Translations under genes and position numbers: made by a program
Assembly (NCBI RefSeq): GCF_007625055.1
Contig: NZ_VMQS01000003.1
Location: 21,506-71,625, forward strand
Length of the DNA: 50,120 nucleotides
DNA from: Halomonas sp.
GTDB lineage: Bacteria; Pseudomonadota; Gammaproteobacteria; Pseudomonadales; Halomonadaceae
Direction: 5' to 3'
The notes under the pieces: generated by a model
The model's database searches: none
What the model saw: the letters and a program-made list of their open reading frames with translations, nothing else
What the model was told of the DNA's origin: nothing
Shown here: positions 8,703-17,856 of the stretch, piece by piece
Numbering within the stretch: position 1 is the stretch's first letter
How the letters are laid out: every line of letters begins with the position of its first letter

Positions 8703-10862
8703 ATGCTCCTTATCAGGGTGCTTTCACCCACCATTCATTTTTTCTATGGTACCTATCAATTGACCAAAGCACAGCCGCAACATAAGCCCCGTTCAGCGAT
8801 CAACCAGGAATTTAACCGTTATTATCACCCAGATGACCCAGACTGGCACTGGCTTGAGGATGCCAAGGACCCCAAGGTGAGTGATTTCCTGATGGCTGCC
8901 AACGCGCAACACGCCGAATGGTTTAGCCCATTGGAGCCGCTGGCTGAAAAGCTCTTTCAGGGCCACCTGGCTCGCAGAGAACTGGCGGTTACCGGTCTTG
9001 AGACAGCGCTTGACCACTTTACGTTCTGGACGATGACCGACGCTGATCAGGATTATCCCTGCTGGTGGCGTTACCCCAACGGTCAGCCCGAACAGCGCGA
9101 GTGTGTTTTCAATCTGCCGGAACGTGCCGCCCGGCATGATTTTTTTGATATTGGCGACATGGCCCTGCCTGCTGATGAACAATGGCTGGCATGGACCGAA
9201 GATACTCAGGGCGATGAGCGCTTTTCGCTGTGGATCAAACGTTTACCCGAGGGCTCAGCACAGTGTCTGCTCAATGATATTGGCCCGGGCCTGTGCTGGG
9301 CAGAAGATCAGACTGACACCGCAGCCACCCTGCTGTTTACCCGCTTTGATGCTACCCAGCGGCCAGACAGCGTATGGCGGCTACCGCTGACGTTTGACCA
9401 GAACAAGGCCAAGGCGCTACCGGAAACCTTGGTCTATCGGGAAGCAGACCCAGAGTTCTGGGTAGGCGTCAGCAAGACCCGCTCACGCCAATGGCTGCTG
9501 ATTGAATCAGCCTCCAAGGACACCAGCGAAGTGCTGCTACTGGCCAGCGACGCTCCAGACTCACCGCTTGATTGCCTTCACCCTCGCCGGCCCGGCGTTG
9601 AAGCCAGTATTGAGCATCGCCCCGGCTTCTTCTATCGTCTGCATAATCAGCACGGTGCACACTTCCAGCTGGACGTGATCGAAGAAACTCGCATCAGGCA
9701 AACGGATGCCTGGAAACCCCTGATTGAACACAGCAATACGACCACTCTGGAAGGTGTCGATGCCTTCAGCTGGGGCCTGGTAATCGCTGAACGTGATCAC
9801 CAGCAGGCGCAGGTCTATCTCCGTCGCCTGGTGGTAGACCAGCAGCACAGGGCGACAGTGAATCAACGCCTTGCTCTGCCGGAAACGCCCTGCTCACAGT
9901 TGCTTGAAGACGCTCCGCATTTTGATGCGACCCGTTTGCGCTTGAGGGAAGAATCCTTCACTCAGCTACCCCGCTGGGTAGAGCTGGACCTTGCTACCCT
10001 TGAACGTCGTGTCATCAAGACACAGCCGCTTCATGGTGACCTCCATCCTGAACACCTGGTCAGCCAGCGTATCTGGGCGACCAGTCATGATGGTGAAAAA
10101 GTGCCGGTATCCATTGTGATGCGCGCTGACCTGGCAGGACAGGCTCTGCCTACCCTGCTTTACGGCTATGGTGCCTACGGTGAACCGCTTGACCCCTGGT
10201 TTTCGATTGCCCGACTGGAGTTACTGGCACGCGGCATCGCCTTTGCGGTTGCCCATGTGCGCGGTGGCGGTGAGCGCGGCGAACCCTGGTATCTGGATGG
10301 CAAGATGGCCAATAAGGAAAACAGCTTTCACGACTTTCTGGCCGCTCGAGACGCCCTGGCCAGCGAAGGTTTGAGCAGGGAAGATCGCATCCTGGCTTGT
10401 GGTGCCAGTGCAGGGGGGTTGCTGGTAGGCACCTGCCTGAACCGCCGGCCGCATGCGTTCTGTGGCGCCGTGCTTGATGTGCCTTTTGTGGATGTTCTGC
10501 GCACCATGCAAAACCCCGACTTACCGCTGACGACTGCAGAATATAGCGAGTGGGGCAACCCGGCAGATGCAGGCGTCGCCGAGCGCATTCAGAATTATTC
10601 ACCGGTGGATAATATTACGCCCCGACATTACCCCGCCATCTGGATTGAAGGCAGCTGGTTCGACACGCGCGTCAGCTATTGGGAACCCGCCAAGTATTAC
10701 GCCAGATTACGACAGTATCAGCTAGGCGATGCCCCCATCCTGCTGCACACCGATATGAGCAGCGGCCATGGCGGCGCATCAGGTCGTTTCAAGGCATGGC
10801 GCGAAGCCGCCCGGCAGGATGCGTTTATTTTATGGGCACTGGGCTGCGCCGAGGGTGAATGA
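8703..10862 (+). CDS. Prolyl oligopeptidase family (S9) serine peptidase, oligopeptidase B-like
   Basis: A cytoplasmic-type oligopeptidase of up to 719 residues that should cut short peptides, either after basic residues (oligopeptidase B) or after proline. An N-terminal beta-propeller is followed by an alpha/beta-hydrolase domain. The catalytic triad is Ser569 in GASAGG, Asp654 in GSWFDTRV and His689 in SSGHGG, numbered from the first ATG. The substrate-lid sequence AHVRGGGERG is also present. No signal peptide is seen. The 5' end is unsettled: the ATG at 8703 lies one base from the start of the divergent gene and has no ribosome-binding site. A TTG at 8760 is an alternative that keeps the conserved PDWHWLEDAKDP block. 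The family is certain; its branch and start are not. Confidence 0.9.
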   Translation: MLLIRVLSPTIHFFYGTYQLTKAQPQHKPRSAINQEFNRYYHPDDPDWHWLEDAKDPKVSDFLMAANAQHAEWFSPLEPLAEKLFQGHLARRELAVTGLETALDHFTFWTMTDADQDYPCWWRYPNGQPEQRECVFNLPERAARHDFFDIGDMALPADEQWLAWTEDTQGDERFSLWIKRLPEGSAQCLLNDIGPGLCWAEDQTDTAATLLFTRFDATQRPDSVWRLPLTFDQNKAKALPETLVYREADPEFWVGVSKTRSRQWLLIESASKDTSEVLLLASDAPDSPLDCLHPRRPGVEASIEHRPGFFYRLHNQHGAHFQLDVIEETRIRQTDAWKPLIEHSNTTTLEGVDAFSWGLVIAERDHQQAQVYLRRLVVDQQHRATVNQRLALPETPCSQLLEDAPHFDATRLRLREESFTQLPRWVELDLATLERRVIKTQPLHGDLHPEHLVSQRIWATSHDGEKVPVSIVMRADLAGQALPTLLYGYGAYGEPLDPWFSIARLELLARGIAFAVAHVRGGGERGEPWYLDGKMANKENSFHDFLAARDALASEGLSREDRILACGASAGGLLVGTCLNRRPHAFCGAVLDVPFVDVLRTMQNPDLPLTTAEYSEWGNPADAGVAERIQNYSPVDNITPRHYPAIWIEGSWFDTRVSYWEPAKYYARLRQYQLGDAPILLHTDMSSGHGGASGRFKAWREAARQDAFILWALGCAEGE

Positions 10863-10920
10863 CCGAAGTCGGGTTAAAGCACCCCCTAATTGATGAATGC
10901 CAGACCTTTACAGCATTCAC

Positions 10921-11382
10921 TCAAGGCGACATGGGCAAGATGGCAATAATATGCTCTTCCAGCTTTTTCTCGGGCACATCGTCCTGGGAAACCGCAAAGT
11001 GACGAACGCTGACGCCTTTACGGTGGACGCGTTCGGCATCATTGCTCAGTAGCGGATGCCAACCGGCCAGCTTACGCCCTTCGGCCACCCGCCGATAGGC
11101 ACAGCTGTGTGGCAGCCAGGTAAACTCTTTCACCCGTTCAGGCGTTAATTGGGTGCAGTCCGGAACGCTATCAAAGCGGTTTTCATAATCACTGCACTGG
11201 CAGCTGTGGGTATCCAGCAGGCGGCAGGCCACATTCAGCACCGCCACTTCCTGAGTGTCATCGTCATGTAGCTTGAGCAGACAGCACTGGCCACAGCCGT
11301 CGCACAGTGCCTCCCACTCTGGCTGGGTCAGTGCTTCCAGCGGGTAACGCTCCCAGAAACGTTCACGTAGTTGGTCAGACAC
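10921..11382 (-). CDS. ycgN: YcgN/UPF0260 cysteine-cluster protein
   Basis: A 153-residue protein of the YcgN (UPF0260) family, with the diagnostic cluster CDGCGQCC at residues 27-34 and further cysteines in VACRLLDTHSCQCSDY and DCTQL. The pattern suggests metal or Fe-S binding; no biochemical function is established for the family. It is the last gene of a run with rnd and ycgL, 31 nt downstream of ycgL, the same order as in pseudomonads. A 7-bp dyad (TGAATGC/GCATTCA, 10894-10919) lies between its stop and that of the convergent peptidase gene, but without a T tract. Confidence 0.9.
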   Translation of the reverse strand: MSDQLRERFWERYPLEALTQPEWEALCDGCGQCCLLKLHDDDTQEVAVLNVACRLLDTHSCQCSDYENRFDSVPDCTQLTPERVKEFTWLPHSCAYRRVAEGRKLAGWHPLLSNDAERVHRKGVSVRHFAVSQDDVPEKKLEEHIIAILPMSP

Positions 11383-11413
11383 TCAGGCCCTCCTGTTTGC
11401 TGCTGCGTAAGAC

Positions 11414-11767
11414 TCAATAACGCGCCTCTGTGGGCGCTCGGTAAAGATCCAGCAAATAGTCCTCTTTAGCCGGCGGCATCTGGAAGTAAAAACCCTTGTC
11501 GCGGATGGCAGCCAAGACATCGGCGCTATTGGCGCGCGCCAGCGGCTTATCCGGGGTCAGCATCAGGGTCATGACCGATATCGGCTTACCGAAACGCTCT
11601 AATAGAGCTTCCGGAACGTCGCTAAGACCTTTGCGCTTATCGACGTAAAGATACATATCTTCCTTACGTGAGCTTCTGAAAACTTCACAGATAAGGCGTT
11701 CGGCATTGAGATAGTGACTTGAACGATCACTGGAGCCGGTCTGGGAACCACGGGTGTGATAACTCAT
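11414..11767 (-). CDS. ycgL: YcgL domain-containing protein
   Basis: A YcgL-fold protein of 117 residues and unknown function. Recognisable family features are [18 protein letters not shown] in the first half, the [17 protein letters not shown] segment and LDLYRAPT near the end. The first 25 residues (basic and Ser/Gly-rich) extend beyond the usual YcgL length of about 95, so the true start could be further in. However, the annotated ATG overlaps the rnd stop as ATGA, which favours translational coupling from this position. The constant neighbourhood with rnd and ycgN hints at a role near RNA metabolism, but this is only context. Confidence 0.88.
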   Translation of the reverse strand: MSYHTRGSQTGSSDRSSHYLNAERLICEVFRSSRKEDMYLYVDKRKGLSDVPEALLERFGKPISVMTLMLTPDKPLARANSADVLAAIRDKGFYFQMPPAKEDYLLDLYRAPTEARY

Positions 11768-12888
11768 TGGCGATTTTCCTTTAGCGCTTCCTGAATGCGC
11801 TCATTGAGATATTCACCGCGCCAGCCTTTGGGCAGTGCCAAAGGCTCATCAGCCATTGACTGCATTACCAGGCGCTCGATATCGCGTCGGCGCATCAACA
11901 TCTCCGGAGCAACGCCCAGAATGTCTGCCTGAGTAACCACCGCTTTCTTGAGTGCCTTGAAAAGCGGTTTGAAAGGCGGCCTGGCAGGGTCCGGCCAAGC
12001 GTGGGGTAATGCTTCAGGCGCCGCTTCGTAGGCCTGCCTGACCAGGGCCAGCAGGGTATCCCCTTCCTTCTTGACCAGTGGCGGCTTGACGCCTTCTACC
12101 GCCGCCAGCTCATAGCGATTTTTAGGCATGGCCTCGGCTATCGCAAACAGCAGCTTATCGCCCACCAGCCAGTTGCGGGGCAGGTTGCGCCGGCGGGTCT
12201 CAGCTTCACGCCAGAGGGTCATCAGGCGATAGGCTTCGATCTGACGCGGTGTCAACCGCCACAGCAAGCGCTGGCGGATAAACCATTGATCTGCGTTTTC
12301 AGTGTGCGCCTGCTCTACGACCGCCTGACACTCCTGTGCGATCCAGGCCAGCCGGCCGAGCGACTCTAACTGAACCTTTTGCTGGGCCCAGACCTTGACC
12401 AGATAAATCACATCCAGGGCAGCATACTCACACTGCGCCTGGCTTAACGGGCGTTCGAGCCAGTTTGAGCGGGTTTCTTCCTTGGGCAACACCTCGCCGG
12501 TCCAGTGTGCCACCAGCTTCTGGTAACCCATGCCCGGGTTATCACCCAGAAACCCCTGAGCTATCTGGGTATCAATCAACGGTGATGGCAGGGCACCGGC
12601 CCACCGCTGGAACACATCCAGATCTTCACTACTGGCATGCAGCAGCTTGACTGCCGGCCCCGTCAACAGGTCTTGAAAAGCCACTGTGCATTCAACCGCC
12701 AACGGGTCGACCAGATAAGCTGTGTCGTCATAGGCAAACTGCACAAGCGCAGGCACCGGATAAAAAGAATTCTCGCGGAAAAATTCCGTATCCAGCGCAA
12801 TCACATCGGCGTGAGCAACATTAGCACAGGCGTCATCCAGTGCCTGAGGTGTATCAATCCAGCGATAAGACGGTGGGACAATAGACAA
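11764..12888 (-). CDS. rnd: Ribonuclease D
   Basis: A 3'-5' exoribonuclease that trims tRNA and other stable-RNA precursors. The 374-residue protein has the DEDD exonuclease domain first (ExoI motif DTEFFRE with Asp33 and Glu35; Exo III region with YAALDVIYL near 140). One HRDC domain follows ([21 protein letters not shown], about 215-290) with a second helical HRDC-like part to the end. Length equals the family norm. The start is TTG at 12888 with GGGAA 8 nt upstream, so expression may be weak. It overlaps ycgL by 4 nt and begins 58 nt downstream of recR. Confidence 0.95.
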   Translation of the reverse strand: MSIVPPSYRWIDTPQALDDACANVAHADVIALDTEFFRENSFYPVPALVQFAYDDTAYLVDPLAVECTVAFQDLLTGPAVKLLHASSEDLDVFQRWAGALPSPLIDTQIAQGFLGDNPGMGYQKLVAHWTGEVLPKEETRSNWLERPLSQAQCEYAALDVIYLVKVWAQQKVQLESLGRLAWIAQECQAVVEQAHTENADQWFIRQRLLWRLTPRQIEAYRLMTLWREAETRRRNLPRNWLVGDKLLFAIAEAMPKNRYELAAVEGVKPPLVKKEGDTLLALVRQAYEAAPEALPHAWPDPARPPFKPLFKALKKAVVTQADILGVAPEMLMRRRDIERLVMQSMADEPLALPKGWRGEYLNERIQEALKENRQ

Positions 12889-12946
12889 GGGCTTGATTCC
12901 CGATTAATGAATGATGCGGCATCAGACAGTGCTCCACAACGTGGAT

Positions 12947-13552
12947 TCAGTCGTTACTGAATGGCAAGCGACCATTAAAAGCGCGGCTAAGTGTGCCTCC
13001 ATCGACGTACTCGAGCTCACCTCCCATTGGTACGCCGTAGGCCAGGCGTGAGAAACGCACGCCATAATCGCCCAACTGCGATGCAATGTAGTGAGCTGTT
13101 GCCTCTCCCTCCACGGTAGGGTTGGTCGCCAGCACAACTTCTGCCACTTCTCCCTGAGCCACCCGTTTTTCCAGCAGATCCAGGCCAATCGTTTCAGGGC
13201 CGATGCCATCAAGGGGCGAAAGGTGCCCATGCAGAACGAAATAACGACCATTGAAGCCGCCTGCTTCTTCGATCGCCAGTTGATCTGCGGGCGATTCAAC
13301 CACACAAAGCAGGCCATCATCACGACGTGGGCTTTCACATAGCGCGCATAAAGGTGCTTCCGTCAGGGTTCTGCAGCGCTCACAGTAATCCACCTCTGCG
13401 ATCGCTTGGTTAATTGAAGCTGCCAGCCGCCTTCCGCCTTCACGCTCCCGCTCCAGTAGATGCAGCGCCATGCGCTGGGCCGTTTTAGGACCAACGCCGG
13501 GCAGCACCCGAAACGCTTCCATCAGTTGTTCAATGAGGGGTGAAAAGCGCAT
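12947..13552 (-). CDS. recR: Recombination mediator RecR
   Basis: RecR loads RecA on gapped DNA together with RecO and RecF. The 201-residue protein shows an N-terminal helix-hairpin-helix ([17 protein letters not shown], about 17-33), the zinc finger [16 protein letters not shown] at 57-72 and a Toprim domain from about 80 to 175 ([29 protein letters not shown]). Length is typical. It begins 3 nt after the ybaB stop, giving the classic dnaX-ybaB-recR operon. Confidence 0.97.
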   Translation of the reverse strand: MRFSPLIEQLMEAFRVLPGVGPKTAQRMALHLLEREREGGRRLAASINQAIAEVDYCERCRTLTEAPLCALCESPRRDDGLLCVVESPADQLAIEEAGGFNGRYFVLHGHLSPLDGIGPETIGLDLLEKRVAQGEVAEVVLATNPTVEGEATAHYIASQLGDYGVRFSRLAYGVPMGGELEYVDGGTLSRAFNGRLPFSND

Positions 13553-13555
13553 GGA

Positions 13556-13882
13556 CTAGAATGGCATCTTGAAACCAGGCGGCAGGTTCAGCCCAGCAGT
13601 GGCTTCTTCCATCATTGCCTTGGAGCTGGCTTCCACCTTACGCACAGCGTCGTTGACGGCCGCTGCCAACAGGTCTTCAAGCAGCTCCTTGTCTTCTTCG
13701 AGCACGCTGGGGTCAACGTCCACGTTGATCACGTCGTGGCGGCCGTTCATGGTGACTTTCACCATGCCTGCACCGGCCTCGCCATGTACTTCTGCCTTGG
13801 CAACTTCTTCCTGGGCCTGCTGCATCTTTTCCTGCATTTCCTGAGCCTGCTTCATCAGGTTACCCATTCCGCCTTTCATCAT
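13556..13882 (-). CDS. ybaB: YbaB/EbfC nucleoid-associated protein
   Basis: A small dimeric DNA-binding protein of 108 residues that is almost always encoded between dnaX and recR. It shows the family's Lys/Gln-rich helical start ([20 protein letters not shown]), the central [19 protein letters not shown] strand region and a Gly/Pro/Phe tail ([10 protein letters not shown]). I chose the MMKGGMGN start at 13882, preceded by GGGAG at 7 nt. An in-frame ATG ten codons earlier lacks a ribosome-binding site and adds non-conserved residues. The 58-nt spacing after dnaX fits a shared transcript. Confidence 0.95.
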   Translation of the reverse strand: MMKGGMGNLMKQAQEMQEKMQQAQEEVAKAEVHGEAGAGMVKVTMNGRHDVINVDVDPSVLEEDKELLEDLLAAAVNDAVRKVEASSKAMMEEATAGLNLPPGFKMPF

Positions 13883-13940
13883 GGTCTTTCTCCCGTTTAA
13901 GGAACCAGCCAAGGTTGCTGGTCAAAAGATTGTTCGTCAA

Positions 13941-15881
13941 TTATCGGCTAGCCGACGCCGGCTTGACACTGGTCTCCACTAGTGTGGCACCAAAAGCCTG
14001 CTGAAGTTTCTGTATATTAGGGTCATGACTCAGGGTATCAATGGCCTGTGCATGGCGTTGCTGGGCAAGCCGCTGGTCGCGCTGCTGGGGTGTTTCCAGC
14101 GCAGGATCAAGCGCCTTCACTTCAAAGACTACCTGGCGCTCAATACCCTGGGCCTGTAGTGCTTTGCCGATTCGTTGCTGATGGATTTCTGCGCGCATAG
14201 CCTCCTGACTGGGCGCTAACAGGAGTACGAGGGTACGCCCGTCATCGTGGCCGCACTGGCAATGTGCTGCCAGGTTGCGCGTCAGCCCGCCCAGCTTCAA
14301 AGCGTCGAAAAGAGCCAACCAGCGGTTGTGATCGAGATAAGCAGCCCCCTCAACGCCAGGGTGCTCTGAAAAACTGTGTTCAGTAGCGCTTTGTTCAGTC
14401 ACAGCATCCGTTTCGGCAGGTTCGGATTCCCCAGCAGCCGGTTTAGACGCTTCAGGCTCACTAGTGGAATGTTCAAACCCTGGTTCGGATGGGGCAAGTG
14501 CCATGGCAGAGGCTGCCTGCGTGTCGCCAGCATCCCAGGGTGGGGCCGACGCTACCGCCGCGGGATCTGCGAATACGGGGTTACCAGGCTCGGACTGACC
14601 GGACACTGGCTCAACGGACGATGCTTCGGCAGCACCGGGATCATTGGACACAGGCTCATCAACCTGCAGTGTTGAACGTTCAGGCGTTGCCGATATGGTC
14701 GGATCAGTAGAAGCGGTGCCCGGACTCTCAAGTGGTTCGGGTTTGAGGGGCAAAGGCGTCTGCGGCGGCTTGGGAACCCCTTGGGGACGAAACGCCAGCA
14801 TACGCAACAACGTCATTTCCAATGCGCTGCGCAGATCAGGCGCATGAATCATATCGCCTCGGCCCTGAATACCAATCTGATAATAGAGTTGCACGTCTTC
14901 GGCCGTAAAGCGCGAGGCCAGCGCCAATATGAATTCTCGGTCGCCGTGGCTGTTATCCACCGCATTCGGCACCATCTGGGCAACAGCCAGACGATGCAGA
15001 ATGGCACTGATATCATCCAGCACCGCTGCGAAATCCGGCCCCTGTTCTGCCAACGTCGCCACTTCGCTCAACAGTTTGGCCACATCCACCTCTGCCAGGG
15101 CCTCGACCAGTGCGAGTACATGGCGATGGTCCAGGGTACCCAGCATGGCGGCCACATCTGTATAGCGTACCTCGCCCTGGCCAAAGGCAATGGCTTGATC
15201 GGTCAGACTCATGGCGTCGCGCATGGAGCCTTCTGCCGCCTTACCCAACAACCAGAGAGCACGCTCTTCAAAGTTTACCTGCTCGGCACTGAGAACATGC
15301 TGAAGATGCTCAACAACCCGCTCAGGCGGCATGTGCTTGAGAGTGAACTGAAGGCACCGGGAAAGTACCGTTGCAGGCAACTTATGTGGATCGGTAGTGG
15401 CCAGAAGAAATTTAACGTGAGGCGGTGGCTCCTCCAGGGTTTTCAACAGGGCGTTGAAGCTACTGGTAGACAGCATGTGCACCTCGTCAATCAGGTACAC
15501 CTTATAGCGCCCCTGAGTGGGAGCATACTGCACGTTATCAAGAAGTTCGCGCGTGTCCTCAACCTTGGTGCGTGATGCTGCGTCAACTTCAATAAGGTCG
15601 ACAAATCGTCCTTCATCAATAGCACAACAATTGGCACATTCACCGCAGGGCGTCGAAGTTATCCCTTCATCTCCCTGGCCGCCTGCCGTGCAGTTAAGGC
15701 ATTTGGCCAGGATTCTCGCCAGAGTGGTTTTACCCACTCCTCGTGTGCCGGTAAACAGATAAGCATGATGGAGACGCCCCTGATCAAGTGCGTTGACCAG
15801 TGCGCGTTGGACATGGGCCTGACCGACTAACTCATGGAATGTACGTGGCCGCCATTTACGGGCCAGAACCTGATAGCTCAT
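13941..15881 (-). CDS. dnaX: DNA polymerase III subunit gamma/tau
   Basis: The clamp-loader ATPase subunit of the replicative polymerase, 646 residues, close to E. coli tau (643). Visible features are Walker A GTRGVGKTT at 45-53, the zinc-binding cysteines C64/C79/C82/C85, the Walker B IDEVHMLS, the sensor segment LATTDPHKLPATVLSRCLQF and the oligomerisation domain. A Pro/Ser/Glu-rich linker from about 375 to 500 joins to a tau-type C-terminal domain. In E. coli a slippery heptamer yields the short gamma form; I see no A-rich heptamer after the oligomerisation domain here. A sigma70-like promoter is visible at 15937-15965. Confidence 0.96.
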   Translation of the reverse strand: MSYQVLARKWRPRTFHELVGQAHVQRALVNALDQGRLHHAYLFTGTRGVGKTTLARILAKCLNCTAGGQGDEGITSTPCGECANCCAIDEGRFVDLIEVDAASRTKVEDTRELLDNVQYAPTQGRYKVYLIDEVHMLSTSSFNALLKTLEEPPPHVKFLLATTDPHKLPATVLSRCLQFTLKHMPPERVVEHLQHVLSAEQVNFEERALWLLGKAAEGSMRDAMSLTDQAIAFGQGEVRYTDVAAMLGTLDHRHVLALVEALAEVDVAKLLSEVATLAEQGPDFAAVLDDISAILHRLAVAQMVPNAVDNSHGDREFILALASRFTAEDVQLYYQIGIQGRGDMIHAPDLRSALEMTLLRMLAFRPQGVPKPPQTPLPLKPEPLESPGTASTDPTISATPERSTLQVDEPVSNDPGAAEASSVEPVSGQSEPGNPVFADPAAVASAPPWDAGDTQAASAMALAPSEPGFEHSTSEPEASKPAAGESEPAETDAVTEQSATEHSFSEHPGVEGAAYLDHNRWLALFDALKLGGLTRNLAAHCQCGHDDGRTLVLLLAPSQEAMRAEIHQQRIGKALQAQGIERQVVFEVKALDPALETPQQRDQRLAQQRHAQAIDTLSHDPNIQKLQQAFGATLVETSVKPASASR

Positions 15882-15936
15882 GGAGCAGGATTTCCTTTGG
15901 CGGACTGAGATGCCTAGATGAAATGGCTAATCGTCC

Positions 15937-15965
15937 ATTCTAGCGGTTGAACCTCAGCCCGCCAA
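15937..15965 (-). promoter_or_regulatory. Predicted sigma70 promoter of dnaX-ybaB-recR
   Basis: On the minus strand TTGGCG (-35) is followed after exactly 17 nt by TAGAAT (-10), about 55 nt upstream of the dnaX start. Four of six and five of six positions agree with the consensus. It lies directly behind grxD, so dnaX need not depend on grxD transcription. Confidence 0.6.
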
Positions 15966-15996
15966 CCGCAGATAAAGCGGCTATACAAACGCTGAA

Positions 15997-16347
15997 TCAG
16001 GCATTATCACTGCTTTCGGCACTATTGGCTCGCTCTGCAGCTGCTTTTACCAGTTTCTCAAGCTCACCACTTTCATGCATCTCGATGACGATATCGCAAC
16101 CGCCTACCAGCTCCCCCTCAACCCAAAGCTGCGGGAAGGTGGGCCAGTTAGCAAACTTGGGCAGTTCAGTACGAATATCAGGATTGTCCAGCACGTTCAC
16201 AAATGCGAAGCGCTCACCGCAGTTCATCAGCGCCTGTACCGTCTGCGCAGAAAAACCACACTGAGGCAGCTGCGGCGTGCCTTTCATGTAAATCAGGATC
16301 GGATTTTCACCGATTTGCTGTTGAATGTTTTCCAGCGTTGAACTCAT
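15997..16347 (-). CDS. grxD: Grx4-type monothiol glutaredoxin
   Basis: A 116-residue monothiol glutaredoxin that binds and transfers [2Fe-2S] clusters with glutathione. The signature CGFS is at 30-33, preceded by the conserved YMKGTPQLPQ loop. The glutathione-binding WPTFPQLWVEGELVGGCDI motif follows at about 70-87. Length is typical of E. coli GrxD. It is divergent from argF and 115 nt upstream of dnaX on the same strand. Its leader has a consensus -35 (TTGACA) but only a weak -10. Confidence 0.96.
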   Translation of the reverse strand: MSSTLENIQQQIGENPILIYMKGTPQLPQCGFSAQTVQALMNCGERFAFVNVLDNPDIRTELPKFANWPTFPQLWVEGELVGGCDIVIEMHESGELEKLVKAAAERANSAESSDNA

Positions 16348-16378
16348 AGGACCTCCTGGGTAATAAAAAAAACGTCGC

Positions 16379-16407
16379 TATATTGCTCCTTCATCAACAC
16401 CTGTCAA
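16379..16407 (-). promoter_or_regulatory. Possible grxD promoter
   Basis: A perfect -35 hexamer TTGACA (16402-16407, minus strand) is followed after 17 nt by AATATA, a poor -10. It lies about 32-60 nt upstream of the grxD start codon. The weak -10 keeps confidence low. Confidence 0.35.
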
Positions 16408-16554
16408 TAGGGTAGCTGATATCGACGATGCCATACACTTCAATACCTGACTATAGCACTAGGCTTTAGACATGTCGGCCATTCTACGCTGAGCATTGGC
16501 ATTGCGCATCCCCTAAGGCCTCGCTAGGATAAAGGTTTTACGCGGAGAGCGACC

Positions 16555-17472
16555 ATGGCGACACGCCATTTCCTGACCTTACTGGATCTGACACCGGGTG
16601 AATTGAGTTATCTGATTCAGCGGGCCATTACGATCAAAAGCAACCTGAAAACCCAGGGACCCAGCTATACTCCGCTGCCTAACCGCACTCTTGCGATGAT
16701 TTTCGAAAAGTCATCCACACGAACCCGGGTTTCTTTTGAGACAGCTATGGCACAACTGGGTGGCCATGCCCTGTTTCTATCTCCCCGTGACACCCAGTTG
16801 GGCCGCGGCGAACCTATTGATGATACAGCACGCGTGCTGTCTGAAATGGTCGATGCTGTCATGGTGCGGACGTTCTCACACGCAGGGCTTGAAACCCTGG
16901 CATCCGCAAGCTCAGTGCCGGTAATCAATGCGCTGTCGGACGATTACCATCCCTGCCAGCTATTGGCCGATGTCATGACCTGGACAGAGCTGCGCGGTAG
17001 CGTGAAAGGCCGCACCGCTGTTTGGATTGGGGACGGCAACAACATGTGCCATTCATGGATCAACGCGGCACGGCAATTTGATTTCAACCTGCGCATCTGC
17101 TGCCCAAAAGGCTATGAGCCGCGCGAGGACATCATGAGCGCTGCCGGCAGCCGGGTCGAGGTTCTTCATGACCCCCAGGCAGCGGTTCAGGGCGTTGATC
17201 TTGTCACCACAGACGTCTGGGCATCCATGGGCCAGGAAGAAGAACAGGCCAAGCGTGAAGCGGACTTTGCTGGCTTTCAGGTAACCGAGGCAATGCTTGA
17301 TCAGGCTGCCGGAGATGTTATTTTCCTCCACTGCCTGCCCGCCCACCGGGGAGAAGAAATCAGCACCACCCTTCTGGATGATCCACGCGCTGCTGTGTGG
17401 CAGGAAGCCGGTAACCGCCTGCACGCCCAAAAAGCACTGATTGAATTCTTGCTGCTTGGCAAGGTGGCCTGA
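16555..17472 (+). CDS. argF: Ornithine carbamoyltransferase
   Basis: Catalyses carbamoyl phosphate plus L-ornithine to citrulline in arginine synthesis. The 305-residue protein contains the carbamoyl-phosphate loop SSTRTR near 53-58, the [15 protein letters not shown] segment ([12 protein letters not shown]) and the ornithine-site [10 protein letters not shown] beginning at His259. GGAG sits 7 nt before the ATG. It is monocistronic and ends in a bidirectional terminator shared with the convergent tRNA-Ala gene. No arginine-repressor box is obvious upstream. Confidence 0.97.
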   Translation: MATRHFLTLLDLTPGELSYLIQRAITIKSNLKTQGPSYTPLPNRTLAMIFEKSSTRTRVSFETAMAQLGGHALFLSPRDTQLGRGEPIDDTARVLSEMVDAVMVRTFSHAGLETLASASSVPVINALSDDYHPCQLLADVMTWTELRGSVKGRTAVWIGDGNNMCHSWINAARQFDFNLRICCPKGYEPREDIMSAAGSRVEVLHDPQAAVQGVDLVTTDVWASMGQEEEQAKREADFAGFQVTEAMLDQAAGDVIFLHCLPAHRGEEISTTLLDDPRAAVWQEAGNRLHAQKALIEFLLLGKVA

Positions 17473-17508
17473 CTGCCAGAGGACAGGACGGTACATTATT
17501 GGCGAAAA

Positions 17509-17544
17509 AAAACCGCTCAAGGGAATGACCCCCTGAGCGGTTTT
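17509..17544. terminator. Bidirectional intrinsic terminator between argF and tRNA-Ala
   Basis: ACCGCTCA and TGAGCGGT pair, extended by AGGG/CCCC around a 5-nt loop. The stem is flanked by an A tract on one side and TTTT on the other, so it can end transcripts from both directions. Confidence 0.85.
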
Positions 17545-17552
17545 ATCGAATC

Positions 17553-17628
17553 TGGTGGAGCCTAGCGGGATCGAACCGCTGACCTCAACACTGCCAGTGT
17601 TGCGCTCTCCCAGCTGAGCTAAGGCCCC
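17553..17628 (-). tRNA. tRNA-Ala (anticodon GGC)
   Basis: A 76-nt cloverleaf on the minus strand with encoded CCA. The acceptor is GGGGCCT, the D arm contains AGCTCAGCTGGGAGAGC, the anticodon loop is CTGGCAG (anticodon GGC) and the T arm is GCGGTTCGATCCCGC. Upstream on the minus strand, TTGACT and GATACT lie 19 nt apart as a possible promoter. Confidence 0.97.
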
Positions 17629-17856
17629 GGATGGTAATCGTTTGGAGTATCAATCAGGCCAGTAAACAACAGTCAAACGCATTTTGTTAAGTAGGCTTCG
17701 ACAATCGTTGACCTGATTCGACTCGTGGATAGTACTTACGGCACTCTCGCACGTCAAGTCGTCACATCACCACCTTAACGCTAATGCGAAGTGAACAATA
17801 ATTGTGGCAATATAGACAGCGATTTATCGTTTGCGAGCTAAAACAGGAGCCGCCCC

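Noticed and set aside
14781..15575. 264-residue plus-strand ORF opposite dnaX
   Set aside because: Antisense shadow of the conserved DnaX ATPase domain with no recognisable motif.
15882..15996. Signal recognition particle RNA (4.5S) gene upstream of dnaX, as in pseudomonads
   Set aside because: The conserved core GGAAGGAAGCAGCC is absent from this gap on both strands.
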